In this document: in pieces, positions 38,101 to 49,400 of the stretch
How positions within the stretch are numbered: the first letter of the stretch is position 1
Layout: every line of letters begins with the position of its first letter
Source of the DNA: Lytechinus pictus
Taxonomy: Eukaryota > Echinodermata > Echinoidea > Temnopleuroida > Toxopneustidae
Assembly: GCF_037042905.1 (NCBI RefSeq)
Contig: NC_087257.1
Location: forward strand, 24,015,001-24,079,000
Direction: 5' to 3'
DNA: 64,000 nt
Notes under the pieces: generated by a model
The model's database searches: none
Seen by the model: the letters and a program-made list of their open reading frames with translations, nothing else
Told to the model about the DNA's origin: nothing
Translations under genes and position numbers: made by a program

Positions 38101-40297
38101 CCGACAACTTGCAGGATGAAAAAAGTGGACATATTAATGTTGATAAAGAGTCCCCGATATGGATAAATCTGATGTTGTATAAAATGTTTTATACAACAGA
38201 AAATAAAAGTTAGACACCTGGGGCCCGTTTCTCAACACCTGGACAAGTTAGTCATATCTTTATATTAAAAAAGTGGACATATTAATGTTGATAAAGAGTC
38301 CCCGATATGGATAAATCTGATGTTGTATAAAATGTTTTATACAACAGAAAATAAAAGTTAGACACATGGGGCCCGTTTCTCAACACCTGGACAAGTTAGT
38401 CATATCTTTATCCACCGAGCACGGAGTTAGTTCCATTCTTACTAAACCTGTTTCACGAACTAGGCTTCCTAACTAGAATACCTTGATATCGATACCATCG
38501 GTAAAAAGAGCAGACGAGACGTAGCCTTAGTCACAAAATTGCAAATATTGTGATGAATTGGGATATACTTTTTTTTTAAATAATAGCACAGGTAAATTAT
38601 GCATCATGCATACTTAGACCATGAAGATTGGAGCATTCAATTGCTGAGAAAATTGAATTATGAATAATTTATTTTATGACAAAAAAATCACATGTGGACG
38701 TTGAGATGGGTACCCCTTGGATATCCAATTTTAATAGTTTACGAAAGTAAACCATAACGGTTTTCTTTGTAAAATGATGATAATTATACGGTCTTTTACG
38801 AATCCAAACATCATCGAAATATAGTTTAACAATTTTTTTAAAATCTTTGATACCGAAACTTACGATTTGACAAATTCTATGCATAAATTAGAGATAGAAT
38901 TTATCCAAATGTTAATAGGGGGCTGAAAACGACAAATACGAGTCAAGTTATGGATGGCCTGACGTGGTAGAATCTTTATCGATTAAATTATTTTACTATT
39001 TCAAAATGAATGGTTTTGTGGCGTTTTACCAACAGTTTTTATAGTTTCTTTGTATTATAATGATCATTGAAAGCATTATCCCACTTGTTTTGGGATGTAA
39101 TTTCAACCTGTATTATTGATTACGTAAGATTATAATTTTCAAATTTCTAGGCACTTTTGCATGTCATAGTCTACCCACGTGATGCCACTACGTCATTAAG
39201 AAGTTATGACAGGTTCGGAGGTGTCATAAATATTTAGTGAGGTTGTTGTACCCGATCTTGGTAAAGAGGGCTTCGTGAAACGGTTAGCGGACAAGTAGCT
39301 CACTATCTCCGATTTAGTCAAGAAGTTAGACTTATGACGGTGTTGAGAAACGGGCCCCTGCGTTTCTCTGACAACTTGCCGAATGATAAATGTCCCAATT
39401 GGAGGATGAAAAAAGGGGACAAATTTTCCCAATGTTCTCCTGGTCTCTGGCGGTTAAACTGATATTGTTGACAAGCTCAGATTTTGGGGAATCTCAACAA
39501 ATTATTCCTTGTTCTCTCAACAAAATAGTCCTTGGCCTTCTTGATATTGCTTTAAACAGAATAGGGGAGATATATATATCATATTATTGATATGAATATA
39601 CTTTTTATAACTACAGCAAGGAGAGCGAGCAGTTCGATCTTACCTCCGCCATCATGTGAGACTCCACGACCCACCTCTGAAGAAAGAACTGCGAGGCGGA
39701 AGTACAACAGAGAGCACATTACCCTATAGAGAACCCAAGCAACAGTTTCACGCAGATCCAGAGCGAGCAAGGGACTCCAAACAAGGGTCTGCCGTTCTTT
39801 CCCGCACTAACTTACACGCGCATAACCTAAGCGTGAATGCAACATCGCAAGATACATTGGATAGGTCGGGCCCGTTGCCGAGTCGCCTGGACAGTGGACC
39901 GCCGATACTTATCTCGGAACCGATGGAAGAAGTGCCTCGTAGCCGCACCCGGTTGCCGCCACTCGAAGGCACTAGTCACAGAAGTCCCTCACCAACAAGG
40001 TTCGATGTTATCCCCATGGGCTCTCGCAGTTCGCTTCGTCTTGGGAACTCTCCGAGTTCATCTCCAAAGTTGCTTCATGGTGACAACTGCCCGAGTACAT
40101 CTCCAAGGAGTATGTCTCCGGGCTTGTTTCATGGCGGGAACACTCCGACGAGATCTCCGAGATTGATTCATGATGGATATTCTCCAAATACATCTCCTCG
40201 ATCAAGGTCTGACGGGGAAAAGCTTGTACGTGCGAAGAGAGGGAAAAGGTCAGCAAAGGACTTGTCAAACAGTGCATTTGATCAGAACGATTCTTGA
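29524..40297 (+). CDS. Patatin-like phospholipase with inserted EF-hand pair, 10 exons, 792 aa
   Basis: Exons: 29,524-29,970; 32,455-32,602; 32,969-33,241; 33,694-33,789; 34,224-34,354; 35,888-35,976; 36,387-36,645; 37,123-37,281; 37,788-37,883; 39,617-40,297. All joins are GT-AG and keep frame. Seen: an in-frame TGA at 29,509 precedes the ATG. The N terminus is MGSKGSK, a Src-like myristoylation context, followed by Lys/Arg clusters (residues 33-60). The oxyanion motif GGGNKG is at 136-141, the nucleophile motif GASAG has Ser167, and DGG has Asp308. EF loops are at 429-440 (DVDESGSITRKE) and 475-486 (NHEKDDEITYQE). The typical patatin C-terminal segment with 'GTTDFEL' is in exon 9, and the tail is rich in SP/TP (about 670-775). 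Family knowledge: patatins are Ser-Asp dyad acyl hydrolases acting on membrane lipids. Inference: a membrane-tethered, calcium-responsive lipase. Exons 6-10 lie in duplicated copy B. The gene converges on PDIA4. Substrate is unknown. Confidence 0.85.
30473..30492. repeat. 20-base C homopolymer
   Basis: An uninterrupted C run in patatin intron 1; length is likely unreliable in any assembly. Confidence 0.9.
31424..32021. mobile_element. About 600-bp palindromic element in patatin intron 1
   Basis: Left arm starts TTAAAGGACAAGTCCATCCC; the right arm ends GGGTGGACTTGACCTTTAA. The arms share 'ATCCGATTTTGATGAAATT' (inverted) and the GACGTCA-containing interior. Half copies of the same family lie at 25,486-25,690, 56,425-56,463 and 63,626-64,000. 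Confidence 0.7.
32024..32420 (+). repeat. CAY trinucleotide microsatellite in patatin intron 1
   Basis: About 400 bp of CAT/CAC/CCC triplets ending 34 bp before the exon 2 acceptor. One frame reads as a long polyhistidine and is open into exon 2, but the consensus acceptor and patatin alignment make it intronic. Confidence 0.9.
33370..33560. repeat. Degenerate tandem repeat in patatin intron 3
   Basis: Four units about 42-52 bp apart centred on CGTCATGGTGAC-like motifs (33,393; 33,435; 33,487; 33,539), each followed by ATAAG/TTAAG and AAAAGTT-like spacers. Confidence 0.5.
34713..35421. mobile_element. hAT-like element, shorter version, in copy B (patatin intron 5)
   Basis: Same insertion site and same 8-bp CAGAGAAG duplication (34,705-34,712; 35,422-35,429) as the copy A element, so the insertion predates the duplication. 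It lacks most of the internal hairpin-unit array (about 670 bp) but keeps a longer left C/G-rich end. Confidence 0.88.
35539..35705 (+). mobile_element. tRNA-derived SINE (copy B)
   Basis: The head at 35,539-35,614 has an A box TGGCCGAGTGG and B box GGTTCGATCCC, both close to RNA polymerase III consensus, with closing acceptor-like arms. Same insertion as the copy A element. Confidence 0.65.
38123..38411. repeat. Tandem duplication of about 145 bp across the transposon's left boundary
   Basis: The segment from 'AGTGGACATATTAATG' to 'TAGTCATATCTTTAT' occurs twice in a row, each copy including the host flank and the first 45 or so bases of the transposon. Copy A has the flank once. Confidence 0.8.
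38221..39357. mobile_element. 1.14-kb DNA transposon present in copy B only
   Basis: Inverted ends GGGCCCGTTTCTCAACACC and complement, with a 3-bp CTG duplication (38,218-38,220; 39,358-39,360). The empty site in copy A reads 'GACACCTGCGTTTC' (about 4,441). Short duplication and GGGCCC ends suggest a Harbinger-type non-autonomous element. No transposase is visible. Its left end plus flank is tandemly duplicated (next entry). Confidence 0.8.
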
Positions 40298-43200
40298 GAA
40301 AGGGCATTATTATGATTTTTCTTTTAATACAGAACAAAAAACTCTATTTTAATGCAGGTTCTGAGCGTCTTTCAATCAAATCAGATCAACCGATCATGGC
40401 TGTTGAGTTTCGATTTGGTGTTAACTTTAGTTTTGTCAGAGTAGGAAATTTGATTTTGATTTTCGCAAGAGTGGGGGACATCACATTATGCAAAATAGCG
40501 CTTATATATATCTGTCTAAGTGTGGAAATTTTTTTTTTGTATTTTCCCTGCAAATGCACTAATAAATGTAATTCAAAAGACACACAGTCTCTTAGATTTC
40601 AAATCTAACAAAAGTGAATTTGGTCTTTTTTGGAAATATTTATATGTATCCTCCCCCCCCCCCCCATTGACTAAACTCTGGCTAGTTATCAGGCAAAAGG
40701 CTACATTTAGATGCACATTTGAATACAGAAACCTACATGTGTTGTAGTATGTTAGTTATTTACTTATAGTACAATTTGTTTCAATTATTGATTATGCATT
40801 TCTTATTTTTTGCACATAGGAAAACTATATGTAAGTCATCAATTTATTTGCCTAATTGCCTTCCACATTTATTTTTGCAATAAAAGTGAATTACGCAATT
40901 GCAATGATGGAAAATTCATCATTATGTTAGTTGTTTAACAATTAGAAACATTTGGAATTTATTTCATAGTTTTACTTTATAGCTGCACATGTTAGCCAAC
41001 TAGGTATAGGCAAATGAACTGGTGCTTGACAAGAAACTTACCACTGTAATAAAGAAGAAATACTGGAGCAAAGTGTTAAGTTAACCAACCAATCAAATAT
41101 ATTTATTAATTTTTGCACATCATCATGTGCTAATTATTGCTTTACATAACTACAAATGTGATCACATTTTCACTGTTGGCATTGATAAGAAATACTTTGA
41201 CATAACATCAAGTCAGTGTGACATTTCAAAAGTGGAATGTGTTAACTCGTTAAGTCCAATTCACTATTTGGAAGGAATGATATTTTGTGACTCCATAAAC
41301 TTTTAACCCTGAAGAGACAAAATATCCTTTTTTTTCTGAAAAAAGAAAGAAATTACAATAGCAGACCTCCTACCCCTTCATAACACAGAAATTTAGATAA
41401 TTTTGCTCCAAAGATAACCTTACCAAAGATATAGATATAAGTGAAGTGAACTAAGAAAATCAGTACTTATTTTGAGATAATAATACAAATATGGTATCTT
41501 CATCACTTTGGCAGTAATTTTTTTTATACATACAAAAAATAGATTTCTCAAACAATACAATTGTTCCTAAAATGTTTAACGAATTTTTATAAAGAAGTAC
41601 CGGTATTTTGGATGAGAAAATTGCTCACAATGTACATGTAATGCATTGTAAATCAATATGGGAAGAATTTTCCCCCACAAAATAAATAAAACAAAAGGGT
41701 ATAAAAATGGGTAAGATTCACTTGGTCTACAAGTACTTCGTCTAATTCTGAGACACTCTTATACTACATGGGCCAAACCCAATTAGTCGGCTAAACCCAG
41801 TGGCCCGTATTCTGAACTCGGGTTTAAATTAAACACTGGTTTAAAGTTGTAGTTTAACTATGGAAAGCCAGTTGTTACATATATTTCTAACAGTAGAGGT
41901 TCAATCAGCTCATTTGACTCCCAAAACATTAACTACCTGGGAAGGATAAGTATGACAGTCTTCACCATTAAAGAATTAGTAAAGACCACAGTAAACATAA
42001 GAAGCAATCACTGTAAACAAAATTTTGAAACGTCTGGCTTCTCATAATTTTAGCACAGAGTTAGACATGGTCTAAGTTAAACCCGACTTAAGAATACGGG
42101 CCAATTAGTCCAATACCCACTTAGTCAATTTGTCTACATATTATTTACCGCTTTAAAAAATTAAGATTGGGTACCTTAACAGTTCATTTAATCAGAGAGA
42201 CAAAGTAGTTGTACACCAACACCAAGTGGCAATTTACCCCAAAATGTACCAAAAATGAAAAAAATATTTATGTTACTGGCATGTGGTCAGAACAAGGATT
42301 AGAGGAAAGCCCTTCTCAACTAATGCATATGCCTGTAAAATATGAAGTCATTAACTTGATCTGTGCACCTTTTAAAGATGGGTTAACGTGGTGACATTTG
42401 TAATTCAGTGAGTGTTGCTTCCTCTTTGTGTATCTTGTTTTTAATTCTATCATATTCAATAACTGTGATTTTCTTCATTCTTCTGTGAATATTTTATTCT
42501 TAACTTTTATATACTTTCAATACCATTATATTGTGGCTGGTTATGAGGTGGAACTAAATTTTATCAAAAATTCTCGGTGGATTTTGACAAATACAAATAT
42601 TTTTGTAAGATGTACAAAATAATGACAATCACTTAACATTGTAATTTTCCCCCTATCTTTGCCAATAGATGGGGAAAAACCCAACATTTAGCTCTAGTTA
42701 ACAAGGAAGAAGTATTGAAATACAATCCCTTTCAGCTATCATTAAAACATTTCACTTAAATCTGTATCAGTGCATACAAAGGCTTGTGAATGGTACTTCA
42801 AAGGCTCAGGGAAAATTTTGCCGTGTTTTGGATTAATTTTATATTAACTTTAAACAAATGATATTTGTGAATTTCCACTGTCATGTTAACGATACAATAT
42901 TGCTACCATATGTACACAGGCTAAGTGTATTCCTGATAATTCATTTATTAACATTAAACATACATTCTTACCATTTGATATAATATTGATGCAAATAAAT
43001 TGTGAACATGAAATATATATATTTCAGATGATGTTTATTACTTTCTGTTCCTGAAATAAGTATGTTAACAGAGTGAAAGAATAATATGAGTGTGATGGCT
43101 ATTGTATATTTCTTACATTTGTAACGTATATAAACTTTATAAAGGTGGCACACACATGTAGTGATACAAATGATGACTAAAAAGAAAAATTCTTGTGTAA

Positions 43201-43475
43201 AAAGTTGTACACATCTTGTTGAGAATGGGATACAATTCAGCAGGTATATGTATTAATCTCCACTGTTTAAAATCACTGTACTGATAATCTGAAACACATT
43301 TCCACCAAGTACCCAAAATTGTACAAACCACAGGCAAATGAAATAAATAATCTAAAAACTGATTTCATCAAGTTTGATAGTAGAAAAAGTCAATCACCGC
43401 TGAAATGAATGTAAAACAAGCAAAGAAATCAGACATAACCTTAAGAGACTTAACAAAATAAAACAAATAGGCACA
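40298..43475. other. Convergent intergenic region, copy B
   Basis: Collinear with 5,394-8,682 minus the MITE. The stretch 42,960-43,430 is almost identical to 8,170-8,640, which suits a PDIA4 3' UTR. No other gene was seen. Confidence 0.7.
40561..40566 (+). terminator. Candidate polyadenylation signal of the patatin/EF-hand gene
   Basis: AATAAA lies 264 nt after the stop. The aligned site in copy A (5,661) is AAGAAA. Further shared AATAAA sites occur downstream (for example 6,030 and 40,880 regions), so use is unproven. Confidence 0.4.
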
Positions 43476-46400
43476 TTATAACTCATCTCTGTCTTGAAGC
43501 TGTGCTACTGTAGCATGCTCCTCGATAAATTCACTAAATTTTTCTACTGACCTATCGCCGCCTTCAAACTTGACAGGATTGTTCTTATCTGTTGCTTTTG
43601 AGAAATAAATTGTTGGAAATCCTGTGGTTGAGTACGCTGGATTTGATATATCATTGGCAGTAGCGTCCATCTTAGCGATGACTAGGTTCTTGGTGTTTGC
43701 ATATTTCTTGCCTAATTTCTTGTATTCCGGCTCTAATTTTTTACAATGTCCGCACCACGGTGCATAAAACTCAATAAGGACGTCTTTTGACTTATCCAGG
43801 ACGATTTTCTCGAATGTTTTCCCGACGACGGTCTTGACAGCTGCTTTGGATTTCTTTGGAATGGGCTGGGACTTGATGACAGGTTTTATGTCACCTATGG
43901 AACAAATAACAGAAAGAGCAAGAATATCAACCTTCAGTTCATGCAACAATGAAATTTCACAAAACAGATCACGGCACAAATGAAAGGGTGAATCCAAAAT
44001 AAGGGCACATGATCTCTAGAAAAAAGAGAAAGCTAGGTCTATGGATGACATTGTGGGGTCGACATGGTCTAGTGGTTCTGACTCTCGTCTTTCAATCAGA
44101 GGGTCGTGGGTTCAAATCTCAGCCATGGCATGTTTTCTTATGCAAGAAATTTACCCACATTGTGCCGCACTCAGCCCAGGTGGGTGTTTCACAAAGCTGT
44201 TTGTAAGTTAAGAGCGACTTTTAGAATGACTGATGAACCTTTCTTACATGCTAAATAATAATCAATGAACATTTATTGGTGAATATCAGTTACCACAAGA
44301 AAGGTTCACCAGTCATTCTTAACTTACGAACAGCTTTATGAAATGGCCCCTTGGTGAGGTGAATGGTAACCTGGAGGCAGCTAGAGCTAAAGCCGGAGTA
44401 ATAAATCATAATAATAAGAATGCACCTCGGAACATTATTTCTACAGAGATGGCGGTATATAAATGCCTATTAATATCATTATCACTTTTTCTTTTTTATT
44501 TCATCTTAATGTGCCACTCAATGGCTAAAATTGGGTACCCAGTAAGATGTGAAAACAAATGTAGTATCTAGTACGCCTTGCATTTGAGTTTGAAACTCTG
44601 ATTGTAATACTCCCCAGGGAGTGGAGAAAGTACACACATTGTGTGCGGGCAAACCGGAACTCAATGACCAGGGTATTACTTAGAGAGTTCATTCCAGTGT
44701 ATAGATACTACATCAAAAGCAGAATATCGTTTATCATTATTACTTAATAGCAGTCTGTTTCAATTCAACTAGATTTTTAGGGTGGACTTGGCCTTTAAAA
44801 TATAACAATGCAATCAACCTTCCCTGCTAGCTCATTTACCTTCTACCACACACATCTAATTTTAAAACTATCTGGACCCCTGTGAAGGATATAAGTTTGT
44901 ACATACCATTCTGCCACGATCTGATAAAATCCCTGAGAACTTCTGATTCAAACTCATCCTCCGGTTCCAGTTTGTACTTCAGTCCATCAGCCCCAAATAT
45001 CCCAACGTTGATGTCCTCACCGCTGTCATCGAGCTCAAGCTGCTTCATCTCATTCGCAAATTCATCCTCATCGGCGATGGCAAAGAGGAGCTCATCAAAT
45101 TCCTTGTCTTTAGCAACCTCAACAATTTTTTGACGATAGATCTCAGTGGCTGTGACATCGGAAGAGAGTAAATAAAAATAAACGGTTAACTTTAGATCCA
45201 GGAGAAGTTTTGAAGCAAAGGAAACCATGTCAAAGATTGTATGTTATTTTGCGAGCATAATTTGACGCGAATGACGGGGGTCCATAGAAAGAATTTCATA
45301 GCACACAACTATTGCTTCTGTCTTTTGCAGTACTTCCTCTTTTCACCTCAAGTCTGACAAGCATTCTGCTAAACATGTTAGGTCATGTTCATCACAATCG
45401 TGAACACAATACAATTGGAACTCCCATATCTTTAAAAAAAAAAACCTAACAAATAACCAAAGAAATCCATCAACTTCTCTGAAAAGAAGTGTTTACAAAA
45501 GAAATAATAAAATTATTGAAAAATAAATGTATGATTTCATAGAATTGAACCCCCCAATGTGCGGTTTTTTTACGAGGTACATACATGTAAAAAGTTCATA
45601 CAAACAACTATTTACACACAAAATGGTCTACCAGATGCGTAATTTCAGACTACATGGATCTATTCTGCAATGGAGCCCAGTTTGGAAACCCATTTGAACT
45701 TAAATGATTTAGACCTTTTCTTATCTTATCATTAATTGTTTTTTATAGTAAAAAAATAAAATTTAAATCTTTCATCCTCCTTACCAACTCTGTGATCAAA
45801 ACTCCAATCCACCGAGTAGAAAGCCAACAGTAGAGGGCGGTCCGTGTAACGCTTTTCTCGATTCGCTTTTGTCATCTGGCCTACCAGTGGGACGTCGTGC
45901 TCTTTGTAGAAATTCTCAAGGTCTTTGACACTACCATCAGCCTGCAGGATAGAAACAATACAAACAAGAGTGTTGTGCTAAGTAGTTTCAAGTACAATGT
46001 ACTAGTATAACTCTGGTGTTGGTGTGACAGGTGTAACGATATCACCAAAGGTGTGCATTGGAAGACATCAAATACAGTGTTCAGTGGAGGTGTTAGTGTT
46101 ACAGAGGTAGTAATACCAACAAGGGTGCCTAGAATGTCACTATTAAGTTTAGTTACGAGTCACATCCAAGGGTTTTGGGGGGGGTTCAAAGATATTTCAA
46201 ACTGTGTTTTGCTCTACACATGTTTGAAAGTGCTAAATCTGTATGCCACCCCCTCAAACTTGAGCTTAAATATATGCAAAAAGACACAGGTCTTGTAATG
46301 CTCCTTTTTTCTATTTACCCTGTGTGAGCACAAGTCTACAGGTATCGTACTAAGACCTTTAACTGTATTTGGTCTAAACACGAGCAAGAATATTTATTTC

Positions 46401-49400
46401 TGGCCCCCAAATTTCAGCACAGCATGTATACATGCTAAGTAACACCTTTTTCCTACTTACCTGTGAGAACACTTGTCTCCATGGCTCATACTTGGATCTG
46501 AAACGCTCTGGAAGGAACACAAGGACCGATGGAGCGTTGACCTTATAACTATCTCGGGATTCCTGATCAAAGACATGGGCAAACCTGTAATCATCCCTCA
46601 GTCCGTTGCCTTAGATGAACAAAAAAAAGAGAAGAATTTTAAGATGAGTTAGAACCAGTGGCGTACCTAGGATTTTCCAGGATTTTCGTCAGGGGGGGCA
46701 AAAAGGTCTTTCAAGCTCGTCAGGGGGGGGGGGGCAGGGATACATGCATGGGTGGTGGCTTTGCATGGGTGGTGGCTCGTCAAGGGGGCAGACTGCCCCT
46801 CTGCCCCCCCCCCCCCCCCCCCCCCCCCCCGTAGGTACGCTAGTGGTTAGAACTAAAAAAAAACACTGCATAATAAACATGATTGAAGCTGCAAGAATTG
46901 AATAAATGGATAACAATCTTTTACTTTAAAATCATTTTAAGGTGAATAATCATCCCAAGGTATTATCATCAATGTTTACACACACCTACAAGGGACATTA
47001 GTTTGACATTCTTTGTACATGCTAGTAACCGTGTGGGAAGAGAGTTATCAACAGTGTGCTGCACCCAACCCAGGTGAGGTGCATAGGTTCCCGGCAGGAT
47101 TAATTCTTTGAATGAACATGGTGCTGGAAACAACAGCTGGAACAAAAGCCAGGGTAATATATAGAGCGCCACTGAATAGGCAACTAAACAACTGGTGCCC
47201 CATAAATGATATTATACAAATATACCGGGTTTGAAAAAGTATAGTGGAAATATTTTATCCGAGGTTGGTTTGGCAATTACTTCCTCTATATTTTCAAAAG
47301 AAACGCCCGGTATATTTGTTTTATATCCCTTCCATATTAAATTTTGAATTAAAAATATTGGTAATCTAATCCTTATTGACCAATCTCCATGATCTGGACA
47401 AAATGCAGATCAGCTTAGCTCTTATTTATGAAATATTGGCTAGCCGGTTCAGTGAATAGACTGCGCGCGGCTACCCCCGGCTCCCAAGCATCACTCAGGG
47501 TGGTTTGGCTTTACTGTGATCGATCTTCTAATAATTCCACTTGCCGGTTGTAAAGGTTGTGAACTAACCCTGCTGACCTAAAATCAAGCAGCCCAAATCT
47601 TTTGATGATTGAATGATGGTCATCATTAATTTTATTTTCAGCATACAGATTCATTATACACAAGCAAGTCGCAATTTCACATTGACATTTAGTTATCAGC
47701 GAGTTTTTGATTCAGCTAGCATAATGCATTATTACCTGTGCTGATTGCGCTGCGCTCAGGGGACCCATGATAAAGCATCCGTGATGTCCCATCACTAGAC
47801 TTGCCCAGTGGAGGCAGCACATCGTGCCCTGTGCCCGAGTGATTGTGTGGTTTTCAGTCAGACACAAAATAGTAAAAAAAAACTATTCTACTCTGACATC
47901 ACGATGTATTTTGATTTCTGATGAATTTCATTTTTCTGGTGATATTATGATTAGACACGTTAAAAGACCCTCGGCCGATTAAAAAGCAACAAATTTTCAG
48001 TATTAAGGGATATAAATATTATTATCAATAAAGAGGTAATGTTTGGTAGCAAGCCCTGATCTAGTATGGACTTATTATATTTGAAACCTGCCTTATCCTT
48101 GATTGATCTCGGGTCTTCTACCTGATATAAGAAATTCATAACATAAATCAAATATTGGGACTAAGCCCGAGTCATATCGATTATTTTGAAAACCGGTGTT
48201 CGACAGCTTTAATTCGATCGAACATCGATGCATCGAATGTTGAAGGTGGAGAAAATCGAGTCAATTTTATTTTGCTCCGGCCGTCGCGTCGATGCGCTAT
48301 GCACACACTGCACTAGCACCAACGACGGAGCAAAGTTCGTTTGTATTTTCCATGATCACAAAACACAAAAAAAGCCAGGGAACAAAGCAGAATTCTTCCC
48401 AAAATATCTTCAACAATGATATTTGCAGATGACAACAGTTAAGTTTAAAATGAAACAATATTAAAGACATGAATCACGCAGAGTCGATCCGAATGATTTT
48501 CGGTCAACTAGCATTCGCAGTCCAGACTCGCACACACCAAGCCATCCCGTCCGCAGCCCCGTACCGTACACTCACTCTCCCGAAACGACAGGCGTGCTTG
48601 CCAGCCAGCAAACAAGTGCACCCAGCGGAGAGCACTGTAACTTGCCTGAGATCGTGTAGTTGGATCCAAAATGAGCTCCAAATTGATGAGAATAAATATA
48701 ATAAGTAATTTTCTCTGGATGGTCATTTGAATTGGTATTTAATGCTGATATAACGATTGTGAGGAAAGATTGTGGAATATGAGTTATGACGATGTTCGAG
48801 AATTAATCCTGATATGATAATCCTTTTTTTTATTGTAGACACAAGAGCATGTGATCGAAATAAATACGAATGTCTCGGATCGAGCTCTGAATTCATATAA
48901 ATTATTATTGGATGTTAAATAATTACGATTTAATAAGATTTTATGGCCATACTAAAAAATATTGACGATGTTAGCAAAGTATGTTTATGTTCATATGGAA
49001 GTATTAAAACTCATTATTTTTATTTTTATTCAATCAAGACATCTCCGCAAAAAGAAGCACAATGCGCGTTCAATGACGTATGACATATTTTCCATTCATG
49101 AAATCAGAGCCCAAAGTTGGGCACAAAGAAGCTTCAAATTGATGGAAAAAAAATATCAAACGCAATTTTCTCTGTTTTGTCATGTAAAATGTTATTATAT
49201 GGTGATATTACGATATTGAAAAGGGTTTCTGCATGTTGACAATGTTCGAGAATCAATCCTGACGTGATAATTTTTTTTTAGACAAGTAGACAAGTGCACT
49301 CACTCTTGAAAGTCGATCGTCATGTGATGTCCGTCATTGAAAATTGAAACGAAATACAAACGTTTCATATTCACGCTCTAAATGCATATTAATGATTATC

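Larger units (their letters stand above)
34677..45842. repeat. Segmental duplication copy B (parental)
   Basis: Same orientation as 1-10,968. Here both genes run uninterrupted across the duplication edges: patatin exons 1-5 on the left and PDIA4 exons 1-7 on the right. This copy therefore has the ancestral arrangement. The left edge may lie further left in the genome, because copy A starts at the window edge. Confidence 0.9.

Noticed and set aside
39656-40297. Stand-alone intronless gene of 213 codons
   Set aside because: It is part of the last exon of the patatin/EF-hand gene; an acceptor at 39,616 and phase 0 join it to exon 9.
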